From Eriocheir sinensis (taxonomy: Eukaryota; Arthropoda; Malacostraca; Decapoda; Varunidae): DNA of 64,000 nt. The notes beneath the pieces are model-generated. The model worked only from the letters and a program-made list of their open reading frames with translations. It searched no databases and was not told the DNA's origin. Positions within the stretch are counted from its first letter, which is position 1. The number at the start of each line of letters is the position of its first letter. Of the stretch, positions 32,876-44,682 are shown one piece after another. The position numbers were made by a program, and so were the translations under genes. The stretch spans positions 16,640,163 to 16,704,162 of the forward strand of contig NC_066534.1 of assembly GCF_024679095.1 (NCBI RefSeq), given 5' to 3'.

Positions 32876-35738
32876 TTACGGTGGGTGTAGGAGTAGCCAC
32901 CTGTGGGACGCAACCTTCATCTGCTGAGTGGACAGTTGTGTCACATCCACATCAGCAGTGAGGTTGTTCCACCACACCACCGCTGCGATGGAGAAGGCAC
33001 GTTGGTGGGTGCTGGAGCGGGCCATTGGCACTTCCAGGAGGGAGGCGTTGCTCAGCACCGTTCTCGTGCTGCGCTCAGACCTCCTCCAGGTAGCCCTCAG
33101 GTCCGTCAGGTGGGGCACTAGGCCCACTTGTGCCTTAGGTAGCACCGTCAGGGCAGCGACGCGGCGACGGTGCTCCAGGCTATTCAGCTGGTTCGTGGCT
33201 GGTCTTGCCCTTCCTTCGTGTGGGTGTTGTTGTTGTTGTTGTCGCTGTGTCTCCCACTGGCTCGGTCGGTGGTGCTGGGTGCCGTTGATGAGGCGTTCAG
33301 CCCTCCTCTGCACCTTGTCTAGCAGGTTGAGGTGGCAGCAGGCGCTGGCCATCCAGGTGAGCGGTGCATACTCCATCACTGGACGGACTTGTGCCTTATA
33401 GAGGGTGTTCAGGCCTTCAGCATCGAGGAGGTTCTTCATGCGGCGCAGGAGGTTCACCTTCTGGGAGGCTTTTTGCGCCACCCTTTCAAGGTGACGGTCA
33501 AACCGCAGCTGGGAGTCCACCTCCACGCCCAGGATGTCGACGCTGGACTGCAGAGGGATGGTGTCATTCCGAATCTCAGTCTGCCGTGGAGTTGCCTCGC
33601 GTCCTCCGAGAACGTGATATTACCATGGCCTGGGTTTTGTCAGGGCAAACCTGACTTGCCACCTCTTTCCCCAGGCCATTATGTTCGCCAACTGTCTGTT
33701 GACGGACTCTATCACGTCCTGGGCCTCCTCCTCTTGTATGTTCTGGAGAGGGTGCAGTCGTCGGCGTAAGCGCTTGCTGCCGGGATGGTTTGCAGGAGGT
33801 CGTTAAAGTATATGTTCCACAGAATAGGTCAAGGACGGACCCCTGTGGAACGGAGGCCTCCACCGGGAAGCTGGTCGAGGTGCTTCCGTTGACTGCTACG
33901 GAGGCTCCTGCCTAACAGGTAGTTTGAGAGCAGGCGCAGCAGGTCCCCGTGATGCCTAGTTGCTGTAGCTTCGCCGTCAGACCGCGGTGCCAAACGGAGT
34001 CGAACGCGCCAGCTATATCCAGGGCAATCACGAGAGAGGGGTGGCCGTCATCAAGGGCGTCATGCCAGGACTTTGAGAGGAGAAGGAGGAGGTCTGAGGT
34101 AGAGCGGCCCTTCCGAAAACCAAACTGCTTCGGTGACTGCAGGTGGTTTTCCTCGAGGAAGGATGTCAATTGCTCCCCGATGATCCTCTCAAATATCTTG
34201 CTGATGATTGGGAGGAGTGATATTGGCCTGTAATTGCCTGGCTCGGACCTGGATTTTTTCTTGTGTACTGGTGTGACTCTGGAATCATTCCACTGTGCAG
34301 GCCACCCCGCTCTGCAGGCATCGCCGGAAGATCTGGGCGAGGGGGCTGGTGAGCTCATCGGAGCATCGCCGCAGTAAGTATGGACTCACGCTGTCAGGGC
34401 CTGGCGCCTTCCTGGTGTTGACGCCCCTCAGATGTCTCCTGACAGCGTCCTCAGAGATTAGCACATTCTCTAGTCTTGAGGCGATGAGTTGGGGGAGTGT
34501 GGGCTTCTGCCTGTCTGGCTCCTGGGTTGTCATCTTTGACTGAAGTGACAGGCCAGCAGGTCAGCCTTTTCCCGGCTGGTGATGGCCAGGTCTCCGTCAG
34601 GTTTCCTCAGGGGCGGATACGTTCCTGGGGGTAAGGCCTTGCTGTTCCTTCACCAGCCCCCACCACTGTTTCGGGTCGGTTTGGTTAGAGGACAGCTTTC
34701 TCCTCCTGTCGGCGTCCCACCTTTCTTTTGCCCACTTTGCTGTCCTCGTCATATTTTTGCAGGCTCGTCTGTGTTGGGCCTTATTTTCCTGCGTGGGGTG
34801 TCTTTTATATCTTGTCCAAGCCTTGTATTTCCTTTCGGCTGCAATACGGCACCTGTACCCGAACCAAGGCTGGTCTTTTGGGCTGGATGAGTAGGTGCGG
34901 TGGGGGACGTGTTGCTGCTGGACGGTATTGAGGACAGTGGTGAGGGCGGAGACGTCATGTTGTGGGTCACCGTTAAGGACTGTGCCCCAAGCAGTCGCTG
35001 CCAGGGCCTGCCTTGCAGCCGTCCAGTCCGCGCGGTCCCACAGCCAGATGACTCGCTGGTGTTCCTCTTCACGCGCTGGGGCCAGGCTGATGGTGGTGAG
35101 TATGGCATTGTGGTCGGAACTGCCCACACGGTCTAGTGGGCAGCACAGCACGCAGTCACTCGGCAGGTCTGTGAGCACAGGGTCCAGGAGCCTCCTCGCT
35201 GATGTGTCGGGAACTCAACATGGTTGTGCAATCCATGCACCGCTGTGAGCTCGGTGAAGGCCCTCGCCACCAGGTGTTGATTTAGGTCGCCCACAACCAT
35301 CGCGTACTGACAGCTGTGGGCAGCCATTAGGTCGTCCAGGTGCTCTGTGAGGTAGGTGAGGGGGGCGCTGCCTTGCCACTGTGGCCGGTACATGGCACAG
35401 AGTAGCAGAGCGCTCCTGTCCTCGAGAATGATGCGGAGGAACATCATCTCCATTTCCAGGGTGGTGTCTGTGGTGAGGGAGTCCATCTGCAGGCCTTTTC
35501 GGTGGCAAACAGCAATGCCTCCCCCCTGTCCTTTGTGGCTGTTTCGTCTGGCCCAGTTAGTTTACAAGTGGATCTTATCACAGGTGTTGGCGCATGTGTC
35601 GTCCAGGAAGGTCTCCACTGTCACCACTATGTCGATGTGGTGCCTGAGGACGAAGGCGTGTGTCAGCTCCCCGATGTTGGTCCTAAAGCCTCGTACGTTG
35701 GCGGACAGAATCTTGAGGCCGCTGGTGTCCGTATCGCC
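32876..35738 (-). pseudogene. LINE A ORF2: endonuclease and reverse transcriptase, broken
   Basis: ORF2 copies element RNA into a nicked chromosome. Order on the minus strand: the endonuclease begins with ILSANVRGF (about 35700) and continues with VETFLDD, GGGIAVCH, MYRPQW, VVGDLNQH and SSDHNA. A linker follows, then the reverse transcriptase: KAPGPDSVSPYLLRR, VTPVHKKKSR, NYRPISLLP, FGFRKGRSTSDLLLL, ALDIAGAFDSVWHRGL, ASVPQGSVL and the catalytic YADD at 33768-33757. The C-terminal region (33526-32876) contains the usual RRMKNLL...LYKAQVRPVMEYAP and WNNL segments. Lesions include an in-frame TAA at 35564 and frameshifts near 35.15, 34.3, 33.83 (one base missing just after PQGSV) and 33.6 kb. 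Antisense frames here are shadows. Confidence 0.9.
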
Positions 35739-35990
35739 TTATCGGATCAGCGGAAGGGGAGTGTGCGGGGGATGAGGCCAGGATGGGTAGGGCGGGGCGT
35801 GCACCGCTTGCTGGTAGGGAGCAGGCTGGGTGATGGGTGGCTGGTGTTCAGACAGGATTGCTCGAAGCAGTCGTTCCTGTCTGATGTCGGCGGCTCGAGC
35901 GTAACACTCGTCATCGGTGTGTCCTCGCCGCTGGCAATACGCACACTCTAGACTTCGCTTTGCTTCTGCCTGCCTCTTGCGACACTGGTC

Positions 35991-35992
<2 letters not shown>
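35739..35992 (-). pseudogene. LINE A ORF1 (gag-like) C-terminal remnant
   Basis: About 84 residues remain. They contain one complete CCHC zinc knuckle, CAYCQRRGHTDDEC (Cys-X2-Cys-X4-His-X4-Cys), which binds nucleic acid in retrotransposon gag proteins, followed by a Pro/Gln-rich tail ending in PLPLIR. The frame runs on upstream through the CT and CA repeats as Arg-Glu and Cys-Val, but that part is not element sequence. The stop is TAA at 35741-35739, and the downstream endonuclease lies in the same frame immediately after it. The start of ORF1 is missing. Confidence 0.8.
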
Positions 35993-36030
<38 letters not shown>

Positions 36031-36068
36031 GCACGCCGCCCGCCGCCTCTTCCACCCTCGCTAAAACC

Positions 36069-36105
<37 letters not shown>

Positions 36106-36288
36106 ACCGTTAATTAAATACAATACAAGAAATACAAAACCAACACTGATTTTATCTCTGTAGCAACACAAACACCACACGCAGACAACCAACCACCCGA
36201 ACAACAACAACAACAACAACAACAATAGCAATAGTAACAAGAATATTGAAATCACTGCTCATATTGTTTTCCATTACTATTACCACTA

Positions 36289-36331
<43 letters not shown>

Positions 36332-36420
36332 CACAACTGCCACCACAATCAATAAAAAAAAAATATCCCTCAACAGTATCGACCAGAATTTGACGAGAAA
36401 ATAAATAACTAAAGGAACAT
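35993..36420. repeat. (CT)n, (CA)n, (ACA)n and (ACT)n arrays
   Basis: CT at 35993-36027, CA at about 36069-36102, ACA triplets at about 36202-36225, ACT triplets at about 36283-36322. AT-rich complex DNA between. Confidence 0.9.
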
Positions 36421-37635
<1,215 letters not shown>

Positions 37636-37748
37636 AGACAGGGGAGGAAACAGGAAGGTAGAGATGGAGGGAGGAAGGGAGGGGAGGAAAAAGGAAGGTA
37701 GAGAGGGAGAGAGGAAGGGAGGGGAGGAAAAAGGAAGGTAGAGATGGA
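37636..37748. repeat. 40-bp minisatellite, left half
   Basis: Two and a half to three copies of a 40-bp unit containing GGGAGGGGAGGAAAAAGG and AAGGTAGAGATGGAGA-like text. The same unit resumes at 42142 on the far side of LINE B. Confidence 0.9.
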
Positions 37749-38053
37749 GAACACAAAGGAACACAAAGGAAGAACAAACAACAGCAGACCTGCTGGTCCT
37801 TTCGAGGTTGTTTGTGACAAGCTACACTAACTATCTAATCAAAGGTGGAAGATGAAGGACAGCAAAGGCGAAGGCTCCTCCCCACCCCCCCATCCCTCCA
37901 GCCAAAGCTGGCAGGAAAGGAAAAAGAACCATGCAGCATGGAAAAACTGCATGGAATTTATGTAGGAAAGAGGAAAGAACTACCATTACTGCTACCACTA
38001 ACCGGGCAATAAAAGCGGACAAGGACACCAGTATTCGAAAGAACTTAACGTTA

Positions 38054-40870
38054 TTACGACAATGAGTAATATCTTAGTTGCTGGTTGGATTCAAAACACT
38101 TGTCTAATCTATTCTTGAAGGCCGTAACTGTTGTACTATCAACGACATCACAAGGTAGAGAGTTCCAAACATTAACAACTCGATTGAAGAAGAAGTGTTT
38201 AGCTTCGTGCGACGAGAATCTTTCACCACTTATCTTCAAATTGTGATTTCTTCTTGTTCTATTTGATCGATCAATTGTAAAGTAATCTTCCGCATTAATA
38301 TCACTGAATCCTTTGAACATTTTAAACACTTCTATTAGATCGCCTCGCATTCTTCGTTTTGATAGGCTGAATAAATTTACTTCTTTAAGCCTTTGTTCAT
38401 ATGACAAATTTCTCAACCTAGGAATCATCTTTGTTACTCTTCGTTGGACCCGTTCCAACTTTTCTATGTCTTTTCTGTAGTAGGGAGACCAAAACTGTAC
38501 ACAGTACTCTAGACGGGGTCGAACCAACGAATTATACAGTTTTAATATTACTTTTTTCCGATTTATTATTAAAAACTCGTCCGATGAAGCCAACCAACTT
38601 GTTTTCAGTTTTAACTACCTCTGAACAATGCTGACCGGGCTTTAAATCGCTTGATATAGTGATTCCAAGATCCTTTTCTTACTGCAGAAAGTTGTTGGCC
38701 ATTCATTATGTACCGGACGCGATTGTTATTTTTCCGATGTGCAACACTTTACATTTCTCAACGTTAAATTTCATTTGCCATTTGTTGGCCCAACGTGCAA
38801 GTCGATCTATATCTGATTGTAAAGCTTCTTCGTCGAGTATCGCAGTTACTTTACTAGCAATTTTTGTGTCATCAGCAAATTTTGATACTTTGCAAATGAG
38901 CCCATCATCGATATCATTAACATAAATTAAGAAGAGCATGGGGCCAAGCACTGATCCTTGAGGTACGCCGCTTTTGACATCGAGCCAGTTAGATGTAACA
39001 CCGTTTAGAACTACTCTCTGTTTCCGCTCAGAGAGCCAGTCCGCAAGCCAATTGTGAATGTTACCCGAGATACCGTGCGCCAGTAGTTTGCTGAGCAATC
39101 GTTGGTGGGGGACCTTATCAAATGCCTTTTGAAAATCCAGATATATGATATCTACTGATCTGCTTTCATCGAACACCTCAAAAATATAGTGAAAAAAATC
39201 AAGTAAGTTAGTCAAACACGAACGTTTACTACGGAAGCCATGTTGCGAATTATTTATTATATTATTTTCTTCGAAGAATTTCACCATATTGTCGCGAATG
39301 ATAGTCTCCATTAACTTACAAACAATAGATGTCAGGCTAATTGGTCGATAGTTTCCTGGATGAGACTTATCCCCCTTTTTGAAAATTGGTGTGACATTTG
39401 CAAGTTTCCAATCCGACGGAACTTTTCCAGCTGTTAAAGATTTATTGAATATGATGGAGAGCGGTTTACAAATTTGATGTTTGATTTCTTTTAAGGCCCT
39501 AGGTAATTTTGTCTGGACCAGGAGCTTTGCTTACTTTAATCTTTTCAATTGTGCGTAAAATGTCACTTTCTACGATGAGCACGCCACTTAACATCTTTTC
39601 GGTCCTTCTAACCTCCGGCGGTTGAGGTGATAAACAATCTTCGTCGGTAAATACGGATGCGAAAAAGTTATTTAGGATTGTAGCCATTTCATTTTCATCG
39701 TTCGTGTGGTTACCATTTTCATTAGCAAGCGGTCCGATACCACAAGTGAGTGACTGTTTATTATTTACATAGCTGAAGAATTCTTTAGGATTAGATTTAC
39801 TTGTTTCCTCTATATATTCTTAAAGATTTTCTTGCTTCGTTTTATTAATTTCTTGGTTTCGCGGCGAGCGAATTCTGTCCAACTCTAGTTTGTCAGCCTC
39901 GCTCTGAGATGATATGTACCTACTGTATACGCGTTTTTTAGAGATAGGCTATTTTGAATTTCGTTATTCCACCATTTGGGTTTCTTCTTAGAAGCTGAAC
40001 GTCTGTTACGATAGGGTACGCATATGCTTATGGCATTGTTCAATATTGTGGTGAAGGCCCCCCAAGATTTGTCAATATCTGTTTCCGCCGTGATTTCAGT
40101 CCAGTCAGAATTATTTAGAATTAATCGGAGTCTTACGAAATTCGTTCTCTGATAATCAGGCACCTTTTCTTTACTAGGAGTTACTTTACTTTCTTTCATC
40201 TTGATTCTGAATGTGATTGTTCGGTGATCGCTAGAACTAAAAACTGGAACAACATTTACTTCGTTAACTAGATCAGCTGTCGTTGGAAAGATAAGGTCAA
40301 GTATATTATTTTCCTGGGTCGGTTCTTGAACGTGTTGATGTAAATCACCTTCTAGTAAATTTGTGAACAGGTCGAGTCCTGTATGAGAGTTCAACGGTTC
40401 GCCCCAGCTTTTCACTGGCAAGTTAAATTCCACCACAATTACTGCCTAGCAACTGCTACTTGTTTCTAATATTAATTCACTTAATTCGTGGTCGATATCA
40501 AGAGTCTGCCCTGGCGGTCTATATAGATTAGTCCAACTACTATTTTACGAGATTTCTTTTTAATTTCAATGAAGACCGTGTCCACGTTGGTTATCATATC
40601 TGTTTTCACGGATACTGGATGGAGAGAGTTGTGGATATATAAGATAACGCCCCCACCCTGTCTGTTCTCTCTTTCATGACTAAAAATGGTATAACCCGGT
40701 AATCTATATTCTGCAATGAAATCTCTATTTGAAGTGTCTATCCAAGATTCTGTGACTCCGATGATGTGATAATGATTTGTAGCTGCGAGGACTTCTAAGT
40801 CTTCAAATTTGTTACGTAGGCTACGAGCGTTTACATAGCAAGCTTTAATGTGATTCGAGTCAGGAGTTTT
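38054..40870 (-). pseudogene. LINE B ORF2: AP endonuclease and reverse transcriptase, broken
   Basis: The frame opens just upstream of the ORF1 stop without an ATG (DSNHIKACYVNARSLRNKF). Endonuclease motifs follow: VTESWID, RQGGGVILY, LIYRPPG and SSDHRTI. The position usually occupied by GDFN reads VEFN, so the Asp is lost, and a TAG lies just before it. A linker with WWNNEI follows, then the reverse transcriptase: SKAPGPDKIT, NYRPISLTS, GFRSKRSCLTNLLDF, IYLDFQKAFDKVPH, GVPQGSVLGPMLFLIYVNDI and the catalytic FADD at 38879-38868. The C-terminal region (LYNSLVRPRLEYCVQFWSP, WNSLP) ends at 38054. Frameshifts occur near 39.85, 39.5, 39.3 and 38.65 kb. The family and pathway are clear; the copy cannot make a full protein. 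Confidence 0.9.
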
Positions 40871-42111
40871 TCAGGTTGAGTGCACCCTTACGGTGGAGCT
40901 GCTGGTGTTCTCGCCTCCGCGTTTTTGGCTTTCGAAGAGCCACTTGGTCACAGAGCAGCCTCCCGAAACGGGCTGCTCCAACAGGGTTTAAGTGAATGCC
41001 ATAATGATGGAACAATGCCGAATCGTAGTTAAAATTGTTACACTAGTTAGCGAAATGGACGTTTTCTTGTGAGCAAAGGGACTGAAGTCTGTTGTTTGTG
41101 ATGAAGGCCTTACTGTAAAAGGTAGATTCGGCACCGACCCTCCGGAGGATTCCTGAGATTATGATGTTACTGGCATCCGTTTTACGTTTATACTGCTTGA
41201 TCATGCGGCGGTATTTCTCAAGCAGTTCCTCAGAAAGGGTTGTCTTTACGTCATTTGTCCCCGCGTGAATGACAAAGAGGGTGTTTCGGTCGGCATTTCT
41301 CGTGACATCATCGCACGCTGCGGTGATGTCGTCCAGTCTGGCACCTGGATAGCAGTAACGTTTTCTGCGGCCGTTTGATGAACGACCACAGAACTCAACC
41401 AGCTGGCCACGCACCATGGAGTCCCCAACTAGGCGAGTCTCGAACTCATCCTCCATGGTGTCTGCCAGCACCTGGAACCTATTGAAGGTAGTGGGGTCAG
41501 TAAATCCTTGGTTGCCTGCTTCGGTTTGGCTCCATTCCTTACAGGTTGGAACCCGACATCCTGTGAAGCAGGAAGAAGCGTCAAGTGGGGCAGGCTGGAA
41601 GTTGTCCTGTGAGGCAGGCTGGGAGTTAGCCTGTGAAGCAGGCTGGGGTTAGCCTGTGGGGCTGGCTGGGGGTCAGCCTGTGGGGCCGGCGGGCGTTTGT
41701 AGTGTGTGGCTGGCTGGGGTTAGCCTGTGAGGCAGGCTGGGGGTTAGCCTGTGAGGCAGGCTGGGGGTTAGCCTGTGAGGCAGGCTGGGGGTTATCCTGT
41801 GAGGCAGGCTGGGAGTCAACCTGTGAGGCAGGTAACACGTCCTCCCGTGAAGCAGGAGGGTCGTCTGGAGAGGGCACAGTCTCAGTGGAGGGCCTCTCCA
41901 CCATCGATAGTGGAGTCACTGCCACATTTGTTAAAACAAATTCCTGAAGGGCTACAAATTTCTTTTCAAGATCATTGTGCTTGACTTTCCACTCAGTCAC
42001 AGCCTTCTGTAGATGTAATCTTTGAACGCAGAGGCGGCAAGTTTTACTCAGCTGGAAGAACTGAGCTGCAAAACGTCCGGGACAGACGTCACACTTAAGG
42101 TTCGAAGGCAT
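40860..42111 (-). pseudogene. LINE B ORF1: Cys-rich module plus SGNH hydrolase domain
   Basis: The start ATG at 42111 gives MPSNLKCDVCPGRF. CDVC and then CRLC about 20 residues later form a likely zinc-binding module, followed by a probable coiled coil (LQKAVTEWKVKHNDLEKKFV). A Pro/Ala/Ser/Gln linker is built from 24-bp tandem repeats. The C-terminal half is an SGNH/GDSL-type hydrolase: GDSM with the nucleophile Ser (about 41420), IHAGTND with the Asn (about 41255), and GIHLNPVGAARFG with the catalytic His. The Asp expected three residues before that His is Tyr (HHYGIH). A frameshift lies in the repeat linker (about 41.5-41.72 kb) and a TAG interrupts at 41045. Reading continues in frame to TGA at 40862-40860. 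Esterase-type ORF1 proteins are known from CR1/L2-group LINEs; their role is unclear. Confidence 0.85.
41575..41850 (-). repeat. 24-bp coding minisatellite inside LINE B ORF1
   Basis: Units of 24 bases encode PASQANPQ repeated about six to eight times, with decay toward the left. One unit is two bases short near 41710, which fits the frame change between the two parts of ORF1. Confidence 0.85.
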
Positions 42112-42141
42112 TGTTAGAATTTTAAGCGAGTTAACAGTTAA

Positions 42142-42480
42142 CAGAGAGGGAGGGAGGGGAGGAAAAAGGAAGGTAGAGATGGAGAGAGGGAGGGAGGGGA
42201 GGAAAAAGGAAGGTAGAGATGGAGAGAGGAAGGGAGGGGAGGAAAAAGGAAGGTAGAGATGGAGAGAGGGAGGGTGGAGAGGAAAAAGGAAGGTGGAGAG
42301 GGAGAGAGGAAGGGAGGAGAGAAGGGATAAAGGAAGATAAAGACAGAGGAAGAGAGGAGAGAGAATGATAGAGGGAGGGAGGGAGGAAGGGAGGGAAGGG
42401 AAGGGAGGAAGAATAAAGGAAGGTAAAGACAGAGGAAGAGGCGAGAGACAATGATGAAGGGAGGGAGGGAGGGAGGAGGA
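42142..42480. repeat. 40-bp minisatellite, right half
   Basis: At least four copies of the same 40-bp unit seen at 37.64-37.75 kb (GGGAGGGGAGGAAAAAGG then AAGGTAGAGATGGAGA), becoming degenerate after 42310 and ending in GGGA repeats. The Ser/Leu/Pro minus-strand frame fused in front of ORF1 comes from this array. Confidence 0.9.
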
Positions 42481-42892
42481 CACCATCAACCTCCTCCCCC
42501 CCCCCCCCCCCCCCCACCCCCGCCGCCGCAAACGCCCCCCGCCGCGAAGAAATTAACGAGCGTAGTCATTCTCGTGGCGGCCTTTGAAGACTGCCGCCCC
42601 CCGCCCCCCCCTCTGGCCTCCTCCCCTCCCTTCCCCCCCCTAGGGCTGTCCACGGGGGGTCGCCGGTGGCATGGACGCGTCACGACCACGCGCCCTTCAT
42701 CAGATACGTTTTTCCCTTCATTCTCCTCCTCCTCCTCCTCCTCCTCCTCCTCCTCCTCCTCCCTCGCAAAGAAAGAATCCCCCCAAAACCGTTTCGTCCG
42801 TTATATTGCTATTTTTTTTATTTATCGGATCGCACAGGTAAGTACAGACCATCACTGCAGGGAAGAAGACACTGAAGACACTCTCTCAGCCA
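42481..42892. other. C-runs, GC-rich DNA, (CTC)n, then complex DNA
   Basis: A C-run of about 21 bases near 42496-42516, GC-rich CCG/CCCCCC DNA to 42660, CTC repeats at about 42723-42764, then complex DNA. The Pro-rich frames are repeat translations. Confidence 0.7.
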
Positions 42893-43250
42893 AATCAGCT
42901 CCCAGTGTGGCAGAGGTGAGCACAGAGGCCACGCGCAGCTTCACCGTATGGAGGTGGTGGCTCAGTGGTTAGTGTGCGAGCGCGGAGTACAGGAAAACGC
43001 AGGTTCGAGTCTCCTCCCTCCGCTACAAACAGGCCTGAGACTACCCATAGGCTGTCCTGAAGACCAAATATCAACCCGGACTCTAGATTCTCGAAAAAGA
43101 GGATCAAAGATGAACTCCGGGGGACAGTATGAGCCAAGCAAGATGGCGATACTATAAAGACGTGCTTGCGCTATAACGGGATGGGGCCGACCTCTATGCC
43201 CCACTAAAAAAGTCTACCGGCGCCTTAGAAAGAACGTAAATGAAAAAAAT
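42893..43250 (+). mobile_element. SINE B family, longest copy
   Basis: A tRNA-derived head has the A box TGGCTCAGTGGT at 42958-42969 and the B box GGTTCGAGTCT at 43002-43012, spaced as in an RNA polymerase III promoter. The body contains ACCAAATATCAACCCGGACT, AGCAAGATGGCGATACTATA, GGGATGGGGCCGACC and CTACCGGCGCC, and it ends in GAACGTAAATG plus an A-rich run. The sequence before the A box (GAGGTGAGCACAGAGGCC) also occurs at about 51.08 kb, so the transcript may start upstream or two repeats are joined. Confidence 0.8.
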
Positions 43251-43595
43251 AACTTCGGGCGCCTCAACAATATCGGAGCCTTTAATAATAAGACAAAGAA
43301 AATACATCTGCTGGTGAATTTGTAATAACATATTTTCTTCTCCCCCTCCCTAAAACGATGAAAAGGAAAACACTAAAAGAAAAAAGGGAAAAACAAGGAA
43401 CACCAAAAACAAAAACAAAAACAAACTCCGGGCGCCCCAACAAAATCGGAGCCTTTAATAATAATAAGAAAAAAAAATACATCTGCTGGTGAATTTGTAT
43501 ACCTGTTATTTTCTTCTCCCTCTCCCTAAAACGATGAAAAGGAAAACACTAAAAGAAAAAGGGGAAAAAATAGAGGGAAACCAAATAAAACACGG
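43251..43595. repeat. ~173-bp tandem duplication
   Basis: GGGCGCC is at 43257 and 43430. Both copies continue with ATCGGAGCCTTTAATAATAA, AATACATCTGCTGGTGAATT and CTAAAACGATGAAAAGGAAA. Confidence 0.9.
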
Positions 43596-43648
43596 TGTCA
43601 CCATTACCACCAAACAGCTTCTGTAAACACCTGGCGGAGAGGCGTCCC

Positions 43649-43651
<3 letters not shown>

Positions 43652-43689
<38 letters not shown>

Positions 43690-43745
43690 GGTTGGCTTAA
43701 GACTTCTGGGTGACTCTTCTGTTTGAGTTGGCGCTACTTTTTTTC

Positions 43746-43788
<43 letters not shown>
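43652..43788. repeat. (GT)n followed by (CT)n
   Basis: GT at about 43651-43687 and CT at about 43747-43786, separated by about 60 complex bases. A T-run follows. Confidence 0.95.
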
Positions 43789-43789
<1 letters not shown>

Positions 43790-43805
43790 ACTTTTTTTTT
43801 TTTGG

Positions 43806-44632
43806 TTTTAGCGCATAGAGAGAACGGGAGGAAGGGAAAGAGGAAAGAAAAGAGGAAAAGAAGGGAAGGAAGAAGGAGCGAAAGGGGAAAAAAGGGAGGA
43901 GGAGGAGGAGAGGAAGAGGGAGGGAAGATTAGAAGGAGGAATCGAAGTAGTAAGAACGGAGGGGATTATGGGGAGGAGTGATGGGAATTGATGGGGAGAT
44001 AATTGTTGGGAAGGATTTAGGTGGAGAGGAGAGGCTGCTGATGGTGGTGGTGGTGGTGGTGGTGGTAGTGATGGTGGTGGTGGTGATGGTGGTAGGAAGA
44101 GTCTCAAGCCATTCTTATTTTCTAATGTAATTGATTCATCGATTATTCCAAAGCCTAAAACGATGGGGCAAAGAGAGGAAGGGAGGGAGGAAGGGATGAA
44201 GGGTGGGAGAGTGAGAGATGATGGAGAGAAGGAAGGGAGAGAGAAGGGAGGAAGGGAGGATGGAAGGGAGTGTGGAAGGGATGAAGGGTGGGAGAGTGAG
44301 AGATGATGGAGGGAAGGAAGAGAAAGAGAAGGGAAAGAAACTGAAAGGCGAGTAAGAGAGGGAATGAGGGAGTGTGGAAGGAAGGAATGGATGATTGAAG
44401 GAGTAAATGATGATTGAAGGGAAAAAGAAGGGAAAGAGAAGGGAAAGGAACTGAGAGACGGATGTAGAGATAAAAAGGGGAGTGAGGAAAGAAAGAAAAG
44501 AGAGAGAGAGATGTGGGGGAAAAAACAGCATGATTAGAAAGAAGGGAAAATAAGGAGGCTGAATAAAAATATAAGGTGAGAAAAAGGGAAAAAAAAGAAG
44601 AGGAGACGATAATAAAGAAACAGAAGGAAAAA

Positions 44633-44682
<50 letters not shown>

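Larger units (their letters stand above)
32826..35992 (-). mobile_element. LINE A: 5'-truncated non-LTR retrotransposon
   Basis: A 3.2-kb minus-strand element with the end of a gag-like ORF1, an endonuclease and a reverse transcriptase. The 3' end is short: the last stop is at 32876-32878, followed by an AT-rich tail with repeats such as ATTGTATAAT (about 32826-32870). The 5' end stops abruptly at a (CT)n array beginning about 35993, removing most of ORF1. Stops and frameshifts show it is dead. The CCHC knuckle in ORF1 and the YADD motif fit the I/Jockey side of the non-LTR tree, but I cannot fix the clade. Confidence 0.9.
37749..42141 (-). mobile_element. LINE B: near full-length CR1/L2-like retrotransposon
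   Basis: A 4.4-kb minus-strand element with two ORFs. Its 3' end is at 37749, where the last bases are two copies of a 10-base tail unit (GAACACAAAG on the + strand) next to AACAAACAACAG. Tandem short 3' tails of this kind, rather than poly-A, are typical of CR1-type LINEs. The 3' untranslated part (37749-38053) includes a GC-rich stretch near 37860-37915. Its 5' edge is about 30 bases above the ORF1 start. It carries nonsense mutations and frameshifts in both ORFs. It interrupts a 40-bp minisatellite on both sides, giving precise boundaries. Confidence 0.9.

Noticed and set aside
32928..33769. Antisense + strand frames over LINE A
   Set aside because: They are shadows of the reverse transcriptase C-terminal region on the minus strand, which has clear family motifs.
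41043..41471. Host esterase gene
   Set aside because: It lies between a LINE-type Cys-rich ORF1 head and an endonuclease/reverse transcriptase on the same strand, and it contains a nonsense codon and lacks the catalytic Asp.
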